From a virus: DNA of 36,477 nt. The notes under the pieces were generated by a model. That model was given only the letters and a program-made list of their open reading frames with translations, was not told the origin of the DNA and did no database searches. Position 1 is the stretch's first letter, and each line of letters starts with the position of its first letter. The translations under genes and the position numbers were made by a program. The stretch covers positions 1 to 36,477 of the IMG/VR virus record IMGVR_UViG_3300046777_001266; one strand, 5' to 3'. Positions 14,992 through 22,782 of the stretch are shown here, one piece after another.

Positions 14992-16697
14992 TGGCAGCAG
15001 TAACACCAGCATTCCTTGAGCCGTATTTAAGTTCTAAATACAGACATTCATACTACCATGATGCAGTAGAATTAGCTGAAGAGTTAGCTATCCATGCTGA
15101 TGGACAATTTCCTGATGATCTGATATCAGAACGCAGACCAGCGGAGAGTGAAGAAATTAAAAACTATCGTAAAAAGATATTCACTCCAATCACTAAGCCA
15201 GTGTTCACGAAAGTGTACAATAGCTTGATGAAGATCCGTAAGTCTTCTGATTGGATGATAAGCTTCCCAACTAATATTCCTGCATTCATTTCAGAAGATG
15301 AAGCACCTGAGAAGTACTTAATGAAGGATTTGCCTCGTAATGGAAGCATCACTAATTGGATGTTTAGCGTGGCATTTAAGCCGTATTTGATAGATGCTAA
15401 TGCTGTGGTATTAACTATGCCTATCAATTATGACATCCAAGAGAATGAGTATTTTAAACCATATCCAAAAATATTTACCTCTGCACAGGTCATCGACTAT
15501 AGAATCAATGAATTCTATTTGTTGCAAGACGCTGAAATGTTCAGTTATGAAGAGGATGATTATTATTATACAAACGGCAGAAGATTCTATCTTATCCAGC
15601 CTGATATCTTTCAGATATTTGAGGAGAAGAATGGAAAAGTATCTGAAGTCTTCCAATTCCCCAATGTCTTAGGTTATATTCCTATCCGACATATGAACGG
15701 AATGGTAGTTCAACAAGGCAACCATTGCACACTATATGAATCTCGTATCAGTGGAATCGTGCCAATGCTTAACGAAGCAGTGCGTGAGTACAGTGATTTA
15801 CAAGCAGAGATTGTTCAGCACATTCACTCAACTATGTGGGCCATCCAGCCTCAGCAGTGCGGTAGATGTAAAGGAGTAGGAGAAATCCCAAGAGAGAACT
15901 CAGCACCTATATCATGTCCAAGCTGTTCAGGTAAAGGATTGCTTCCATTGAATCCATTCGAGCACATTGTTATGCCTATGCCTAAGGCTGGAGAGAATAA
16001 TGCTATCACTCCTCCTATTGGCTATGTTCAGAAGCAAACTGAGATTGCTCGATTACAAGAAGAAAGGATTAGACAGCATATTTACGATGCTTTGAGTGCT
16101 ATTAGTATGGAGTTCTTAGCTGAAACTCCAATTGCTCAATCAGGAGTAGCTAAGCAAGTAGATAGAGAAGAACTTTACAGCTTTGTTCACTCGATTGCTG
16201 AGGACATCGTAAGAATTATGGATGAAGTAACTTATGATATCCTTGCTTGGAGGCACTATGCACAGAATGTAGATGTGAATGAATTGCTTCCTTACATTCC
16301 AGTTCCTGAGCGTTATGATATGCTTAGTGGAAAGGTGTTAGTAGATGAACTTACATCTATGGTACAAGCTAAAGTTGATCCTGCGATTATCAATGCAGCA
16401 CAGATTGAGTTAGCAGATAAGAAATTTAACGAGTCAAAAGTAAAAGACCTAGTGATATTAAAGCTTAAACTTGATCCTTTCGCAGGAGTTCCAGAAGAGA
16501 ACATCAGCTTACAAAGAACATTTGGAGCAGTAGATCAGAATGATTTAGTAGTTCATGCAAACATCAGTAAATTTGTTACAAGAGCCTTATCAGAAGTGGA
16601 TGGCTTTGCAGATTTATCATATAGTGAGCAAGAGCAAATCATGCAGAAATACGCTGCTGAATTTAAGAAACCATTACCTCCAACTACATTAGCATAA
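14991..16697 (+). CDS. Portal protein with a DnaJ-like CxxC zinc-ribbon insert
   Basis: A 568-residue protein forming the dodecameric DNA channel at the head vertex. The call rests on its place before the minor head, scaffold and capsid genes, on its length and on portal-like features: an acidic helical N-terminus, a central beta wing region (YYYTNGRRFYLIQPDIFQIF), LGYIPIRHM and a long C-terminal helical stem with EFLAETPIAQSGVAKQVDREEL. Unusually, C290xxC293 and C309xxC312 each belong to a CxxCxGxG pattern, as in DnaJ zinc ribbons. They fall where the crown/stem connects. This could bind zinc. The start overlaps the stop of the glycosyltransferase (TAATG). Confidence 0.8.
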   Translation: MAAVTPAFLEPYLSSKYRHSYYHDAVELAEELAIHADGQFPDDLISERRPAESEEIKNYRKKIFTPITKPVFTKVYNSLMKIRKSSDWMISFPTNIPAFISEDEAPEKYLMKDLPRNGSITNWMFSVAFKPYLIDANAVVLTMPINYDIQENEYFKPYPKIFTSAQVIDYRINEFYLLQDAEMFSYEEDDYYYTNGRRFYLIQPDIFQIFEEKNGKVSEVFQFPNVLGYIPIRHMNGMVVQQGNHCTLYESRISGIVPMLNEAVREYSDLQAEIVQHIHSTMWAIQPQQCGRCKGVGEIPRENSAPISCPSCSGKGLLPLNPFEHIVMPMPKAGENNAITPPIGYVQKQTEIARLQEERIRQHIYDALSAISMEFLAETPIAQSGVAKQVDREELYSFVHSIAEDIVRIMDEVTYDILAWRHYAQNVDVNELLPYIPVPERYDMLSGKVLVDELTSMVQAKVDPAIINAAQIELADKKFNESKVKDLVILKLKLDPFAGVPEENISLQRTFGAVDQNDLVVHANISKFVTRALSEVDGFADLSYSEQEQIMQKYAAEFKKPLPPTTLA

Positions 16698-16700
16698 TAG

Positions 16701-17492
16701 ATGGCTAAAGCAGATGCAATAATAAGGCAGATTACAGACCTTATAGAAGCTCGAATTGATGCTTGGAATAGTAAGATGCCAAAGCTTCAAGAAGATGCCT
16801 ATAAAGTAGTATTAGAGCTATCTGCTGAATTGGAAACATCCAACGGACAAATCAAGCCTTCAGTTAAGAACATCAAAACTATTGCGAAGATTAAAGCAGA
16901 ACTTGATAAGACTATCTTCAGCAAGGAGTATCAGGATGATCTCGATGCAATCATTGAAGATTATAAAACTATCTCAGCATTACAGCGTGATTATTTTACT
17001 GCAACAGTAGGCAAGTATAAAGTGCCATCAGTGCTTGAGCAGATACAACAGCTTGCACAGGATAGCGTGATTGAGCAGTTAGGTCAGGATGCAATAGCAG
17101 CCAACTTCACAGGACCAATCAAAGACATCTTAGTTAAGAATGTAACTACAGGCGGAAGCAGAGCAGACTTCATCGAGCAAGCTCGTGAGTTTATGCTTAA
17201 TACTGATACTGGAGATGGAAGATTAGTGAGATACACTAAGCAAATTGTAACAGATAGTTTGAATCAGTTTAGTGCTAACTACAATGCAACGCTTACTGAT
17301 GATTTAGGATTAGAATGGTACAAGTATGATGGCTCACTGAAAGATACTTCAAGACCGTTTTGCGATGCACTGATAGCAGCGAAGAAGTCATGTATGCCTT
17401 ATATTCATGTGAGTCAATTGGAAGAAATTGTGAGTGGTAATATTTGCGGAGAGCAAGTTCCTATCTATGAGAAAACAGGACTTCCACATTAA
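16701..17492 (+). CDS. Minor head protein (Mu F / SPP1 gp7-like), truncated in this frame
   Basis: A 263-residue protein. The first 130 residues are helical; the region around 150-225 has TGGSRADFIEQAREFML, YNATLTDDLGLEWYKYDG and DTSRPFCDAL. The last of these is the R-x-F/Y-C signature of Mu F-like minor head proteins. Such proteins normally end with an RGGxxCxH segment. Here the frame meets TAA at 17490, and that segment is found in the +1 frame immediately downstream (17488 onward). The protein as written is therefore missing about 31 residues, either from a one-base insertion (natural or sequencing) or an unusual recoding event. It sits after the portal, as expected for a capsid-internal or vertex protein. 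Confidence 0.75.
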   Translation: MAKADAIIRQITDLIEARIDAWNSKMPKLQEDAYKVVLELSAELETSNGQIKPSVKNIKTIAKIKAELDKTIFSKEYQDDLDAIIEDYKTISALQRDYFTATVGKYKVPSVLEQIQQLAQDSVIEQLGQDAIAANFTGPIKDILVKNVTTGGSRADFIEQAREFMLNTDTGDGRLVRYTKQIVTDSLNQFSANYNATLTDDLGLEWYKYDGSLKDTSRPFCDALIAAKKSCMPYIHVSQLEEIVSGNICGEQVPIYEKTGLPH

Positions 17493-17583
17493 TCGAGGAG
17501 GTTACAATTGCAATCATCAGTTATATCCTGTGAGTGCTGCAGTAGTACCTAAAGAATTGAGAGATAAGTTTAAAAATGCTTAG
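17467..17583 (+). CDS. Out-of-frame C-terminus of the minor head protein
   Basis: In the +1 frame relative to 16701-17492, bases from about 17485 encode INRGGYNCNHQLYPVS and then a tail to the TAG at 17581-17583. R-G-G-x-x-C-x-H-x-x-x-P is the conserved end of the Mu F-like family. An ATG at 17467 could start a 38-residue protein, but the family context makes continuation of the upstream protein far more likely. The +1 frame is open only from 17434. The shift would best fit between the CCA (17484-17486) and ATT (17488-17490) codons; no homopolymer lies at that point. Confidence 0.6.
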   Translation: MRKQDFHINRGGYNCNHQLYPVSAAVVPKELRDKFKNA

Positions 17584-17599
17584 ACTTACATTATATTTG
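17569..17599 (+). promoter_or_regulatory. Bacteroidota-type promoter before the scaffold gene
   Basis: A perfect TATATTTG at 17592-17599. Twenty bases upstream is TTT (17569-17571) followed by A instead of G, so the -33 element is imperfect. The expected transcript would start near 17604 and carry a leader of about 27 nt to the ATG at 17631. It would drive scaffold, capsid and connector genes. Confidence 0.55.
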
Positions 17600-17630
17600 C
17601 ATAAACATAAAGTCCGCAAGGAAAAACACT

Positions 17631-18512
17631 ATGACATTAGCTGAATTTATTCAAGAATTATCAGACAGAGTACAAATCGATGCTGCCGATGAGCAGTTAA
17701 AGCAGTTAGTAATGAATCCTGCACTTTCAAATGTGCAAATTCCATCTAATATTGCAGCTTCAGTTCAATCAAGATTGATGACTGAGAACGAAGCAAAGAC
17801 TAACTTCAACATTAAGAAGCATTTCACTGGCACTGCTTTGAGCACAGTGGATAGTAAGATTAAAGATTTATTAGATGAATTTGGATTTGATGATGAAATC
17901 AAATCAAGCATTCTTACTGAGCAATCTACTTACAATCGCATTCCAATGTTAGCAAAGGCTATTGCTGATGCAAAGGAGAAGTCAATTAGTGCAACAGGCG
18001 GAGAGAAGAAGGCATTAGTAGATAAGATTGGAGAACTTCAAAACTTATTGAATGCAGAGAAGGAAGCACGCAAGTCTGACATTGATAGAGTGAATTCACA
18101 ATGGCAAAGTCAGTTAACTGAGAAGGAGCTTTATGCTATGTTCAGCCAATATAACTACGCACTTGATCTTGATAAAGATGTAACTATCTCAACGGCTAAA
18201 GGTCTTTGGGAGAAGAAATTAAAAGAAAAAGGAGGCAAGTACACATTCACTAATGATGGATTAAAACTTGTTAATGCAGAAGCTCCAGACCTACCTTTCA
18301 CAATTGATAATAAGACAGTAGATGTCAAATCATTTACTGAAAATGTCTTGGCTGAGGCTAAACTGCTGAAAGTGCAAGGCCAAGCTCCTGCAACTCCTAC
18401 GCAAACTCCTACTCCTGCACCTGTGCAAGTGAGTAAACAAACAGCTCCTGCTGCTAAAGGTGCAATGTCTAAAGCATTAGCAGACTTCAAAGCAGGTAGC
18501 AATCAATATTAA
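17631..18512 (+). CDS. Scaffolding protein (probable)
   Basis: A 293-residue, highly charged, largely helical protein. There is a coiled-coil stretch at about 115-165 (DAKEKSISATGGEKKALVDK onward) and a Pro/Thr/Gln linker at about 252-270 (PATPTQTPTPAPVQ). A short basic helix (KGAMSKALADFKAG) ends it. This layout, directly before the major capsid gene, fits an internal scaffold that shapes the procapsid, with the C-terminal helix touching the shell. No protease motif is seen, and I find no separate head protease nearby. The gene has its own predicted promoter. Confidence 0.65.
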   Translation: MTLAEFIQELSDRVQIDAADEQLKQLVMNPALSNVQIPSNIAASVQSRLMTENEAKTNFNIKKHFTGTALSTVDSKIKDLLDEFGFDDEIKSSILTEQSTYNRIPMLAKAIADAKEKSISATGGEKKALVDKIGELQNLLNAEKEARKSDIDRVNSQWQSQLTEKELYAMFSQYNYALDLDKDVTISTAKGLWEKKLKEKGGKYTFTNDGLKLVNAEAPDLPFTIDNKTVDVKSFTENVLAEAKLLKVQGQAPATPTQTPTPAPVQVSKQTAPAAKGAMSKALADFKAGSNQY

Positions 18513-18621
18513 CAGTCAATCTCGTGATATGTGGCGATAAGCCAAACACATTAAAACAGGGAGCAATCCAACACAAGCAAAGTAAAAAGTTTAAATTAAA
18601 ATCTAATTATCCTTAAATAAA

Positions 18622-19752
18622 ATGGCAAACGGATATTGCGAAGCCCTGTTATTGCACTTAGAGTCAATCGCAGGCACTAACTATCCTGGTAAAAAGGTAA
18701 CTGTACCAGGTTTCTTAAATATGTTGATCAGTCAATCTGATCGCCCATTCGCAGGTGCGAATCAAGGCGGACACTACAAAGATGTTCGTGTAAAATATAT
18801 GCCTCGTACTTCTGAAGCACAAGTTTCTACTTCTGATACTTGTTCAGTAGATTTCGTACCAGCATACCTTGAAACAACTGTAACAGTTGACAATGTAGCT
18901 CAAACAGGTGTTTGGGTTTCTGATGATACAGTTCGCCAATATTGCGAAGATGCTTCTCGTACAGTTGCTGTAGGTCAGCCTGCTACTCAGATGATGAATG
19001 AGCACTTGAATGGTGTTCTTCACGCTATGAACGGAATCTATCAAAAGATGGAGAATGTTTTAACATCTGCTGTAACTTGGGGAGATCATGTGGCAACAGG
19101 AAGTAACGCTGCTGTAACAGTTAACATCGAGCAAGATGGTACTTTGAATGACCTTGCAACAGGTTTAACAAAGTTATTATTAGATGCTGAAGCTAACGAG
19201 TTCTGCGGTGCTCCTTACATGGTTGGACCATTAGGCTCTAAGATGCACGCATATAGCTTACAAAACAAGTATCGTGCTTTAGCTGCTGCTGAAGGATGGG
19301 ATCCTGCAATGTTAGCTGCTAACGCTGGCTTTGCATTCTTTGCATCAGGACAGGCTGCTTCAACTTGGGGAAATGCTAACGCATTAGGTATGTTCGCTCC
19401 AGGATCTGCTCACTTAATCGAGAGATTAGATAATGTTGGTTCTTTTGCAGGACAGCGTGGTTCTTCTTTCTTTACTACAATCATTGATCCTCGCACACAG
19501 TGCTGGACTCCAAACGGTTTATCAAATGTTCAGTTTGACTTACAAGTTAAGTACATCGACTGTCCTGATGATTTAGGCCGTTTAAATGGTGGTGGAGCAA
19601 TTGATCCAACTGAATTAACTGCATCTCGTGGTTATGCATTAATCATTAAGAAGCGTTATGGCTTATTCCAAACTCCGACAAATGCATTTGATGCAACTGA
19701 TCGTTTAACTGGAAGCAATGGTGCTTTACTTTACACAATCACAAACTCTTAA
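18622..19752 (+). CDS. Major capsid protein
   Basis: A 376-residue protein. The N-terminal part (YPGKKVTVPGFLNML, SQSDRPFAG) and later segments (NEHLNGVLHAMNGIYQKMENVLTSA; LIIKKRYGLFQTP at the end) fit an HK97-fold shell protein as seen in Bacteroidota phages. The position agrees: after a scaffold, before connector genes. Codon choice is noticeably more uniform and C/T-ending for Gly, Arg and Ala (GGT, CGT, GCT) than in neighbours, as often seen for the most highly expressed phage protein. The 109-base gap before it (18513-18621) has no gene. It includes a short hairpin (TGGC, GATAA loop, GCCA at 18532-18544) and an A-rich leader. A terminator-like hairpin follows. Confidence 0.85.
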   Translation: MANGYCEALLLHLESIAGTNYPGKKVTVPGFLNMLISQSDRPFAGANQGGHYKDVRVKYMPRTSEAQVSTSDTCSVDFVPAYLETTVTVDNVAQTGVWVSDDTVRQYCEDASRTVAVGQPATQMMNEHLNGVLHAMNGIYQKMENVLTSAVTWGDHVATGSNAAVTVNIEQDGTLNDLATGLTKLLLDAEANEFCGAPYMVGPLGSKMHAYSLQNKYRALAAAEGWDPAMLAANAGFAFFASGQAASTWGNANALGMFAPGSAHLIERLDNVGSFAGQRGSSFFTTIIDPRTQCWTPNGLSNVQFDLQVKYIDCPDDLGRLNGGGAIDPTELTASRGYALIIKKRYGLFQTPTNAFDATDRLTGSNGALLYTITNS

Positions 19753-19769
19753 TTAATTTAAGTATAATC

Positions 19770-19791
19770 GGGAGGTGGGCAACTGCCTCCC
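19770..19791 (+). terminator. Hairpin after the capsid gene
   Basis: GGGAGG (19770-19775) pairs with CCTCCC (19786-19791) around a ten-base loop. Only ATTTATAAA follows, not a run of T, so termination is probably partial. It would raise capsid mRNA over downstream connector mRNA, or stabilise the capsid 3' end. Confidence 0.6.
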
Positions 19792-19807
19792 ATTTATAAA
19801 ATAAAAT

Positions 19808-20779
19808 ATGAATTGCTTAACTGACTATATAGGATTAAGAGGTTGCACAAGCACAACTCCTCCATCAGGTTTATATGTAAATGATTTGCCAGGCATCAGC
19901 CTAAAGCAAATTGTTAGCTTGACTAATGAAGAAGAAAAGACCTATCAGGAGTTATGGGATATGATTCAGCGTAGAGCACAGAATCGATTCTCACTTGATG
20001 TGCGTGAGCAGATGAGCAAGTCATATAAAATTAAGAGCATCAATCAAGGCATCAATGTCAATGGCTATTCAGCAGGCACAGGAACTATTCCTGCATTTGC
20101 TTTGTATGGCTTCACAATTGAATATGATACGATGGATACTGGCAATGTGCCAAGTCCTTTAACATATATTCATTTACAACAAATTAACTTTTATAGTCAA
20201 GTATCAGGACCATATACATTAATGTTTTTGGATATCGATGCAAAGACTCAAGTTTATTATCAAACAGTTCAATTAGCTATTGGACTTAATGTTATTGAAG
20301 TTAATCAAACATTCACTAATGTAGGAAGGCTATTTGTCGGAATATCTTTAGATACTGTTGATGATTATACATCCATCAAAGCACCTTCTGATTATTGGAC
20401 AGGATGCTGTGGTGCATTAGTAAGAGGTGCATCGTTTAACAATGTAGCATTCTCTTTTAGTAACGAGCTGTATGGCTTCTCGCCAATCTTCACAATCGGC
20501 TGTTCTTGGGATGGCTTGATATGTCAAAATAAAAATATCTTCAGCAGAGCATTATGGTACTTATTAGGTATCGAAGTGCTAACTGAAGTTATCTACTCAA
20601 CTAAGTTAAATCAGTTCACTACGGTAAACTTGCAGAAGGCTAATGATCTTCGCACTGAGTACCAGGTTGAATACATGAAGGCTCTTGATCAGATATGTGC
20701 AGGAATGAATCTTGACTGCGATTGCTGTTTAGAATGTTCAGGTAGTGTTCAATTGCGTGAAACAACACAATTCTATTAA
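19808..20779 (+). CDS. Head-region virion protein (unrecognised)
   Basis: A 323-residue protein beginning MNCLTDYIGLRGCTSTTPPS. A basic helical segment (EEEKTYQELWDMIQRRAQNRFSLDVREQM) follows, and then a beta-rich body. It ends with a cysteine-rich stretch (DCDCCLEC, about 306-313). Proteins opening with this pattern occur beside capsid genes in Bacteroidota phages and are thought to be virion components. I cannot give a more exact role. Head decoration and connector are both possible. It follows the capsid terminator and may depend on read-through. Confidence 0.6.
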   Translation: MNCLTDYIGLRGCTSTTPPSGLYVNDLPGISLKQIVSLTNEEEKTYQELWDMIQRRAQNRFSLDVREQMSKSYKIKSINQGINVNGYSAGTGTIPAFALYGFTIEYDTMDTGNVPSPLTYIHLQQINFYSQVSGPYTLMFLDIDAKTQVYYQTVQLAIGLNVIEVNQTFTNVGRLFVGISLDTVDDYTSIKAPSDYWTGCCGALVRGASFNNVAFSFSNELYGFSPIFTIGCSWDGLICQNKNIFSRALWYLLGIEVLTEVIYSTKLNQFTTVNLQKANDLRTEYQVEYMKALDQICAGMNLDCDCCLECSGSVQLRETTQFY

Positions 20780-20780
20780 T

Positions 20781-20828
20781 ATGGGATGCAACTGCGGTAA
20801 ACCAAAGCCAACAAGACCTAGAAGATAA
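20781..20828 (+). CDS. 15-residue Cys-containing micropeptide
   Basis: ATG at 20781 begins MGCNCGKPKPTRPRR and stops at a TAA whose last base is the A of the next ATG (20828). Only one base separates it from the preceding stop. Such tight coupling on both sides argues for real translation. The CxC plus basic tail has been seen by me in similarly tiny proteins of Bacteroidota phages. Function unknown; it may serve mainly to couple translation. Confidence 0.45.
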   Translation: MGCNCGKPKPTRPRR

Positions 20829-21265
20829 TGGCAAGTTCTGATACTTCAGCATTGATTAAAATAACTGCTAAGATGCAATCATTAGAGCAGTCAGATGCTT
20901 TGCTTCGTGAAGTGGCTACAACTATGCTTGCTGAAACAAGAGAGAGAATTCACGAGGAAGGAAAGAATGCAGCAGGAGCTAACATTGGAACTTATAAGAA
21001 GTCTTATCTTGAATGGAGAATGGAGAATGGTTACAAAGTAACTGGAAGCAATGTAAAGTTATTCCTTACCGGGCAGATGCAGAACGATTATAAAGTAGTG
21101 CCTCAAAGCAAAACAAAATATGGCTTAGGCTTTAGCAATTCATTCAATGCTGATAAAGCTGGATGGGCTGAAGAAAAGTACGGAAAGATTTATGGATTAA
21201 CTCCTGATGAAAAGCAGATGGTACAAGATATCTGTGATGAGTTCATCGCAAACTTATTTAAGTAA
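20828..21265 (+). CDS. Head-tail joining / tail completion protein (probable)
   Basis: A 145-residue protein with a helical N-terminus and a central segment FLTGQMQNDYKV (about 78-89) similar to the L-T-G-x-L/M-x-x-S/D of phage virion morphogenesis proteins (Mu gpG / HK97 gp10 type). Such proteins join the tail to the connector. WAEEKYGKIYGLTPDEKQMV also fits that family's C-terminal helix. The order capsid, connector, completion, terminator, tube agrees. It overlaps the next gene by one base (TAATG). Confidence 0.6.
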   Translation: MASSDTSALIKITAKMQSLEQSDALLREVATTMLAETRERIHEEGKNAAGANIGTYKKSYLEWRMENGYKVTGSNVKLFLTGQMQNDYKVVPQSKTKYGLGFSNSFNADKAGWAEEKYGKIYGLTPDEKQMVQDICDEFIANLFK

Positions 21266-21864
21266 TGCCATACATAAACGAAATAGTAACAATCATCAAT
21301 GATACTTTAGCACAAGGTAAGCTGAAGTCAAGCAAGTTTAATAAGCTATTGCATGGATTAACTGAAAAGTTACCTCGCAACTTCAATGATGAGCAAGAAA
21401 CAATACCAGCAATGGTATCACTTAATAACTCGACACAATTCTCAGGCTTTGATGATCGTTACAATCTTGTAATATATCACAGATGCTTGAGCACAAATAT
21501 TGTTGAAAGTCCAGTCCTATTTGGCGATGGCTTAAATACTGCACGAGAGGAATCAGAAATGCGTATGATAGTCTTTGCTGATAGGACTTCATTACAACTC
21601 CAACCTCAGCAGTTGAGCTTCCTGTTGAGTTCTGCTATCCAACAGCAGTTAAAGTACTCTCAAATCTCATCTTATGCAGGTTTATACGGATGTACGATAG
21701 AAGCTAATACTACGAATTACGATGGCGTCCGAATATATCAGGACGAATACAACAAACCAGCACAGACTTATCCTGTGCAACCAAATCAAATATACATGGC
21801 ACTTGATTACACTATCACGACTGACTATGACGTATCATGTATTAATGACTGTTTAACCTGTTAA
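21265..21864 (+). CDS. Tail terminator-like protein (probable)
   Basis: A 199-residue protein starting with a helix (INEIVTIINDTL). A beta-type region contains FDDRYNLVIYHRCLSTNI, and a helix (QQLSFLLSSAIQQQLKY) follows. Pairing of an alpha/beta fold of this size with a position just before the tail tube gene is typical of tail terminator proteins, which cap the tube. Sequence motifs alone do not prove this. It ends in CINDCLTC. Confidence 0.5.
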   Translation: MPYINEIVTIINDTLAQGKLKSSKFNKLLHGLTEKLPRNFNDEQETIPAMVSLNNSTQFSGFDDRYNLVIYHRCLSTNIVESPVLFGDGLNTAREESEMRMIVFADRTSLQLQPQQLSFLLSSAIQQQLKYSQISSYAGLYGCTIEANTTNYDGVRIYQDEYNKPAQTYPVQPNQIYMALDYTITTDYDVSCINDCLTC

Positions 21865-21877
21865 AACTTAAAAAAAA

Positions 21878-22435
21878 ATGTCTGTTTATTATCCAGCTAG
21901 TAATTGCGGTGGAACAGGAACAATTCCAACTTATAGTTGTAATCCTTGTCCTGAATATGAATACAGCCGTATTCGTTCCATTGCATTCGTAAAAAACACA
22001 TGGTCATTCACTGATCCATCTGACTCAACTGAGTGGGATGCTGCATTAACTGCAGGTGCTGCAATCGTTATTTGGGCAACTTCAGGAAGCTACGATGGCT
22101 CTACTATTGATGAATTAGTAGGATTCGGAGATGCTGAAACTCAAAATGGAGGTGCAACGCATGTTCTTACTTACAAAGATCCTAATTCTACATCTAACTG
22201 TGATTTCTACAATGCTATTAAGCAAAGTTCTGATTATACAGTATGGTTTAGAACTTCTTCAAAAATTTGGGGAGCAGGAGCACCTGTAACTATCACTCCT
22301 AAGTTGCCAGTATCTGATAACTTAAAGGATGTGTTAACTTATGAGGTAACAGTGAAGTGGCAGAATGCTTCTTTACCTTGTCCTTATGACACACCAGAAG
22401 GTATCTTCAACCAGTGTTATATTCCTATTGTCTAA
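21878..22435 (+). CDS. Major tail (tube) protein (probable)
   Basis: A 185-residue, beta-rich protein without signal peptide. It contains several cysteines near the N-terminus (SNCGG, SCNPCPEYEY) and segments such as SIAFVKNTWSFTDPSD, VTITPKLPVSDNLKDVLTYEVTVKW. Position after the tail terminator-like gene, size and the strong downstream terminator suit a tail tube protein expressed at high level. Most phages place the tail chaperone and tape measure immediately after this gene. Here they lie some 13-17 kb upstream. Confidence 0.6.
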   Translation: MSVYYPASNCGGTGTIPTYSCNPCPEYEYSRIRSIAFVKNTWSFTDPSDSTEWDAALTAGAAIVIWATSGSYDGSTIDELVGFGDAETQNGGATHVLTYKDPNSTSNCDFYNAIKQSSDYTVWFRTSSKIWGAGAPVTITPKLPVSDNLKDVLTYEVTVKWQNASLPCPYDTPEGIFNQCYIPIV

Positions 22436-22450
22436 TCAATAAAATTGTGA

Positions 22451-22478
22451 AAGGAGGCGGTGCAAATCGCCTCTTTTT
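22451..22478 (+). terminator. Rho-independent-like terminator after tail tube gene
   Basis: GAGGCG (22454-22459) pairs with CGCCTC (22468-22473) around an eight-base loop, and five T follow (22474-22478). Flanking A/G and T extend the stem slightly. It should end the late structural transcript. Confidence 0.85.
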
Positions 22479-22494
22479 GTATTAATTTTAGCAC

Positions 22495-22704
22495 ATGATA
22501 AAGATGGATATAGACAACAGTTCAGCAGAAGGATTTTTGCTATCTGTTACCTTAATAGGTATTGGTAAGTTTACTGAAACTATCTACAATGTAGAATTTG
22601 GCGAGGTGCTTAAGAACTCTGCTTATGCTTTATCAAGTCTTGTTGCTATTGATACTCTCTTAGGCGGTAAGATAAAAAAAGCTATTGCAAAGTTGTGGAA
22701 ATAA
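22495..22704 (+). CDS. Hypothetical small protein, weakly hydrophobic
   Basis: A 69-residue protein with moderately hydrophobic segments (about 12-26, GFLLSVTLIGIGKF, and 42-57, NSAYALSSLVAIDTLL) and a basic C-terminus (GGKIKKAIAKLWK). It could lie in or on the membrane. It is preceded by a terminator, so it probably needs its own promoter, which I could not find with confidence. Proximity to a holin-like gene suggests a lysis-associated or membrane role, but nothing decides it. Confidence 0.5.
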   Translation: MIKMDIDNSSAEGFLLSVTLIGIGKFTETIYNVEFGEVLKNSAYALSSLVAIDTLLGGKIKKAIAKLWK

Positions 22705-22705
22705 A

Positions 22706-22732
22706 AAGAGGCCGCTAACCAAACGACCTCTT
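22706..22732 (+). terminator. Weak hairpin (AAGAGG/CCTCTT)
   Basis: AAGAGG (22706-22711) can pair with CCTCTT (22727-22732) around a 15-base loop. The right arm belongs to a 15-bp direct repeat (22721-22735 and 23304-23318). The following bases are TTAAAATG, with no T run, so it may act as a weak terminator or regulatory hairpin. Confidence 0.35.
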
Positions 22733-22735
22733 AAA
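22721..22735 (+). repeat. 15-bp direct repeat, left copy
   Basis: AAACGACCTCTTAAA occurs here and again at 23304-23318. The two copies bracket the cytochrome-like lipoprotein and the holin-like gene (568 bases between them). The right copy lies in the last codons of the holin-like gene. Confidence 0.7.
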
Positions 22736-22782
22736 ATGAACTATGAAAACCTTCGAACAACCTTTTACAAATATAACAAAAA

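Noticed and set aside
18155-18502. A 115-residue frame on the - strand opposite the scaffold gene
   Set aside because: It mirrors the regular codon use of the scaffold gene, and no - strand gene elsewhere supports it.
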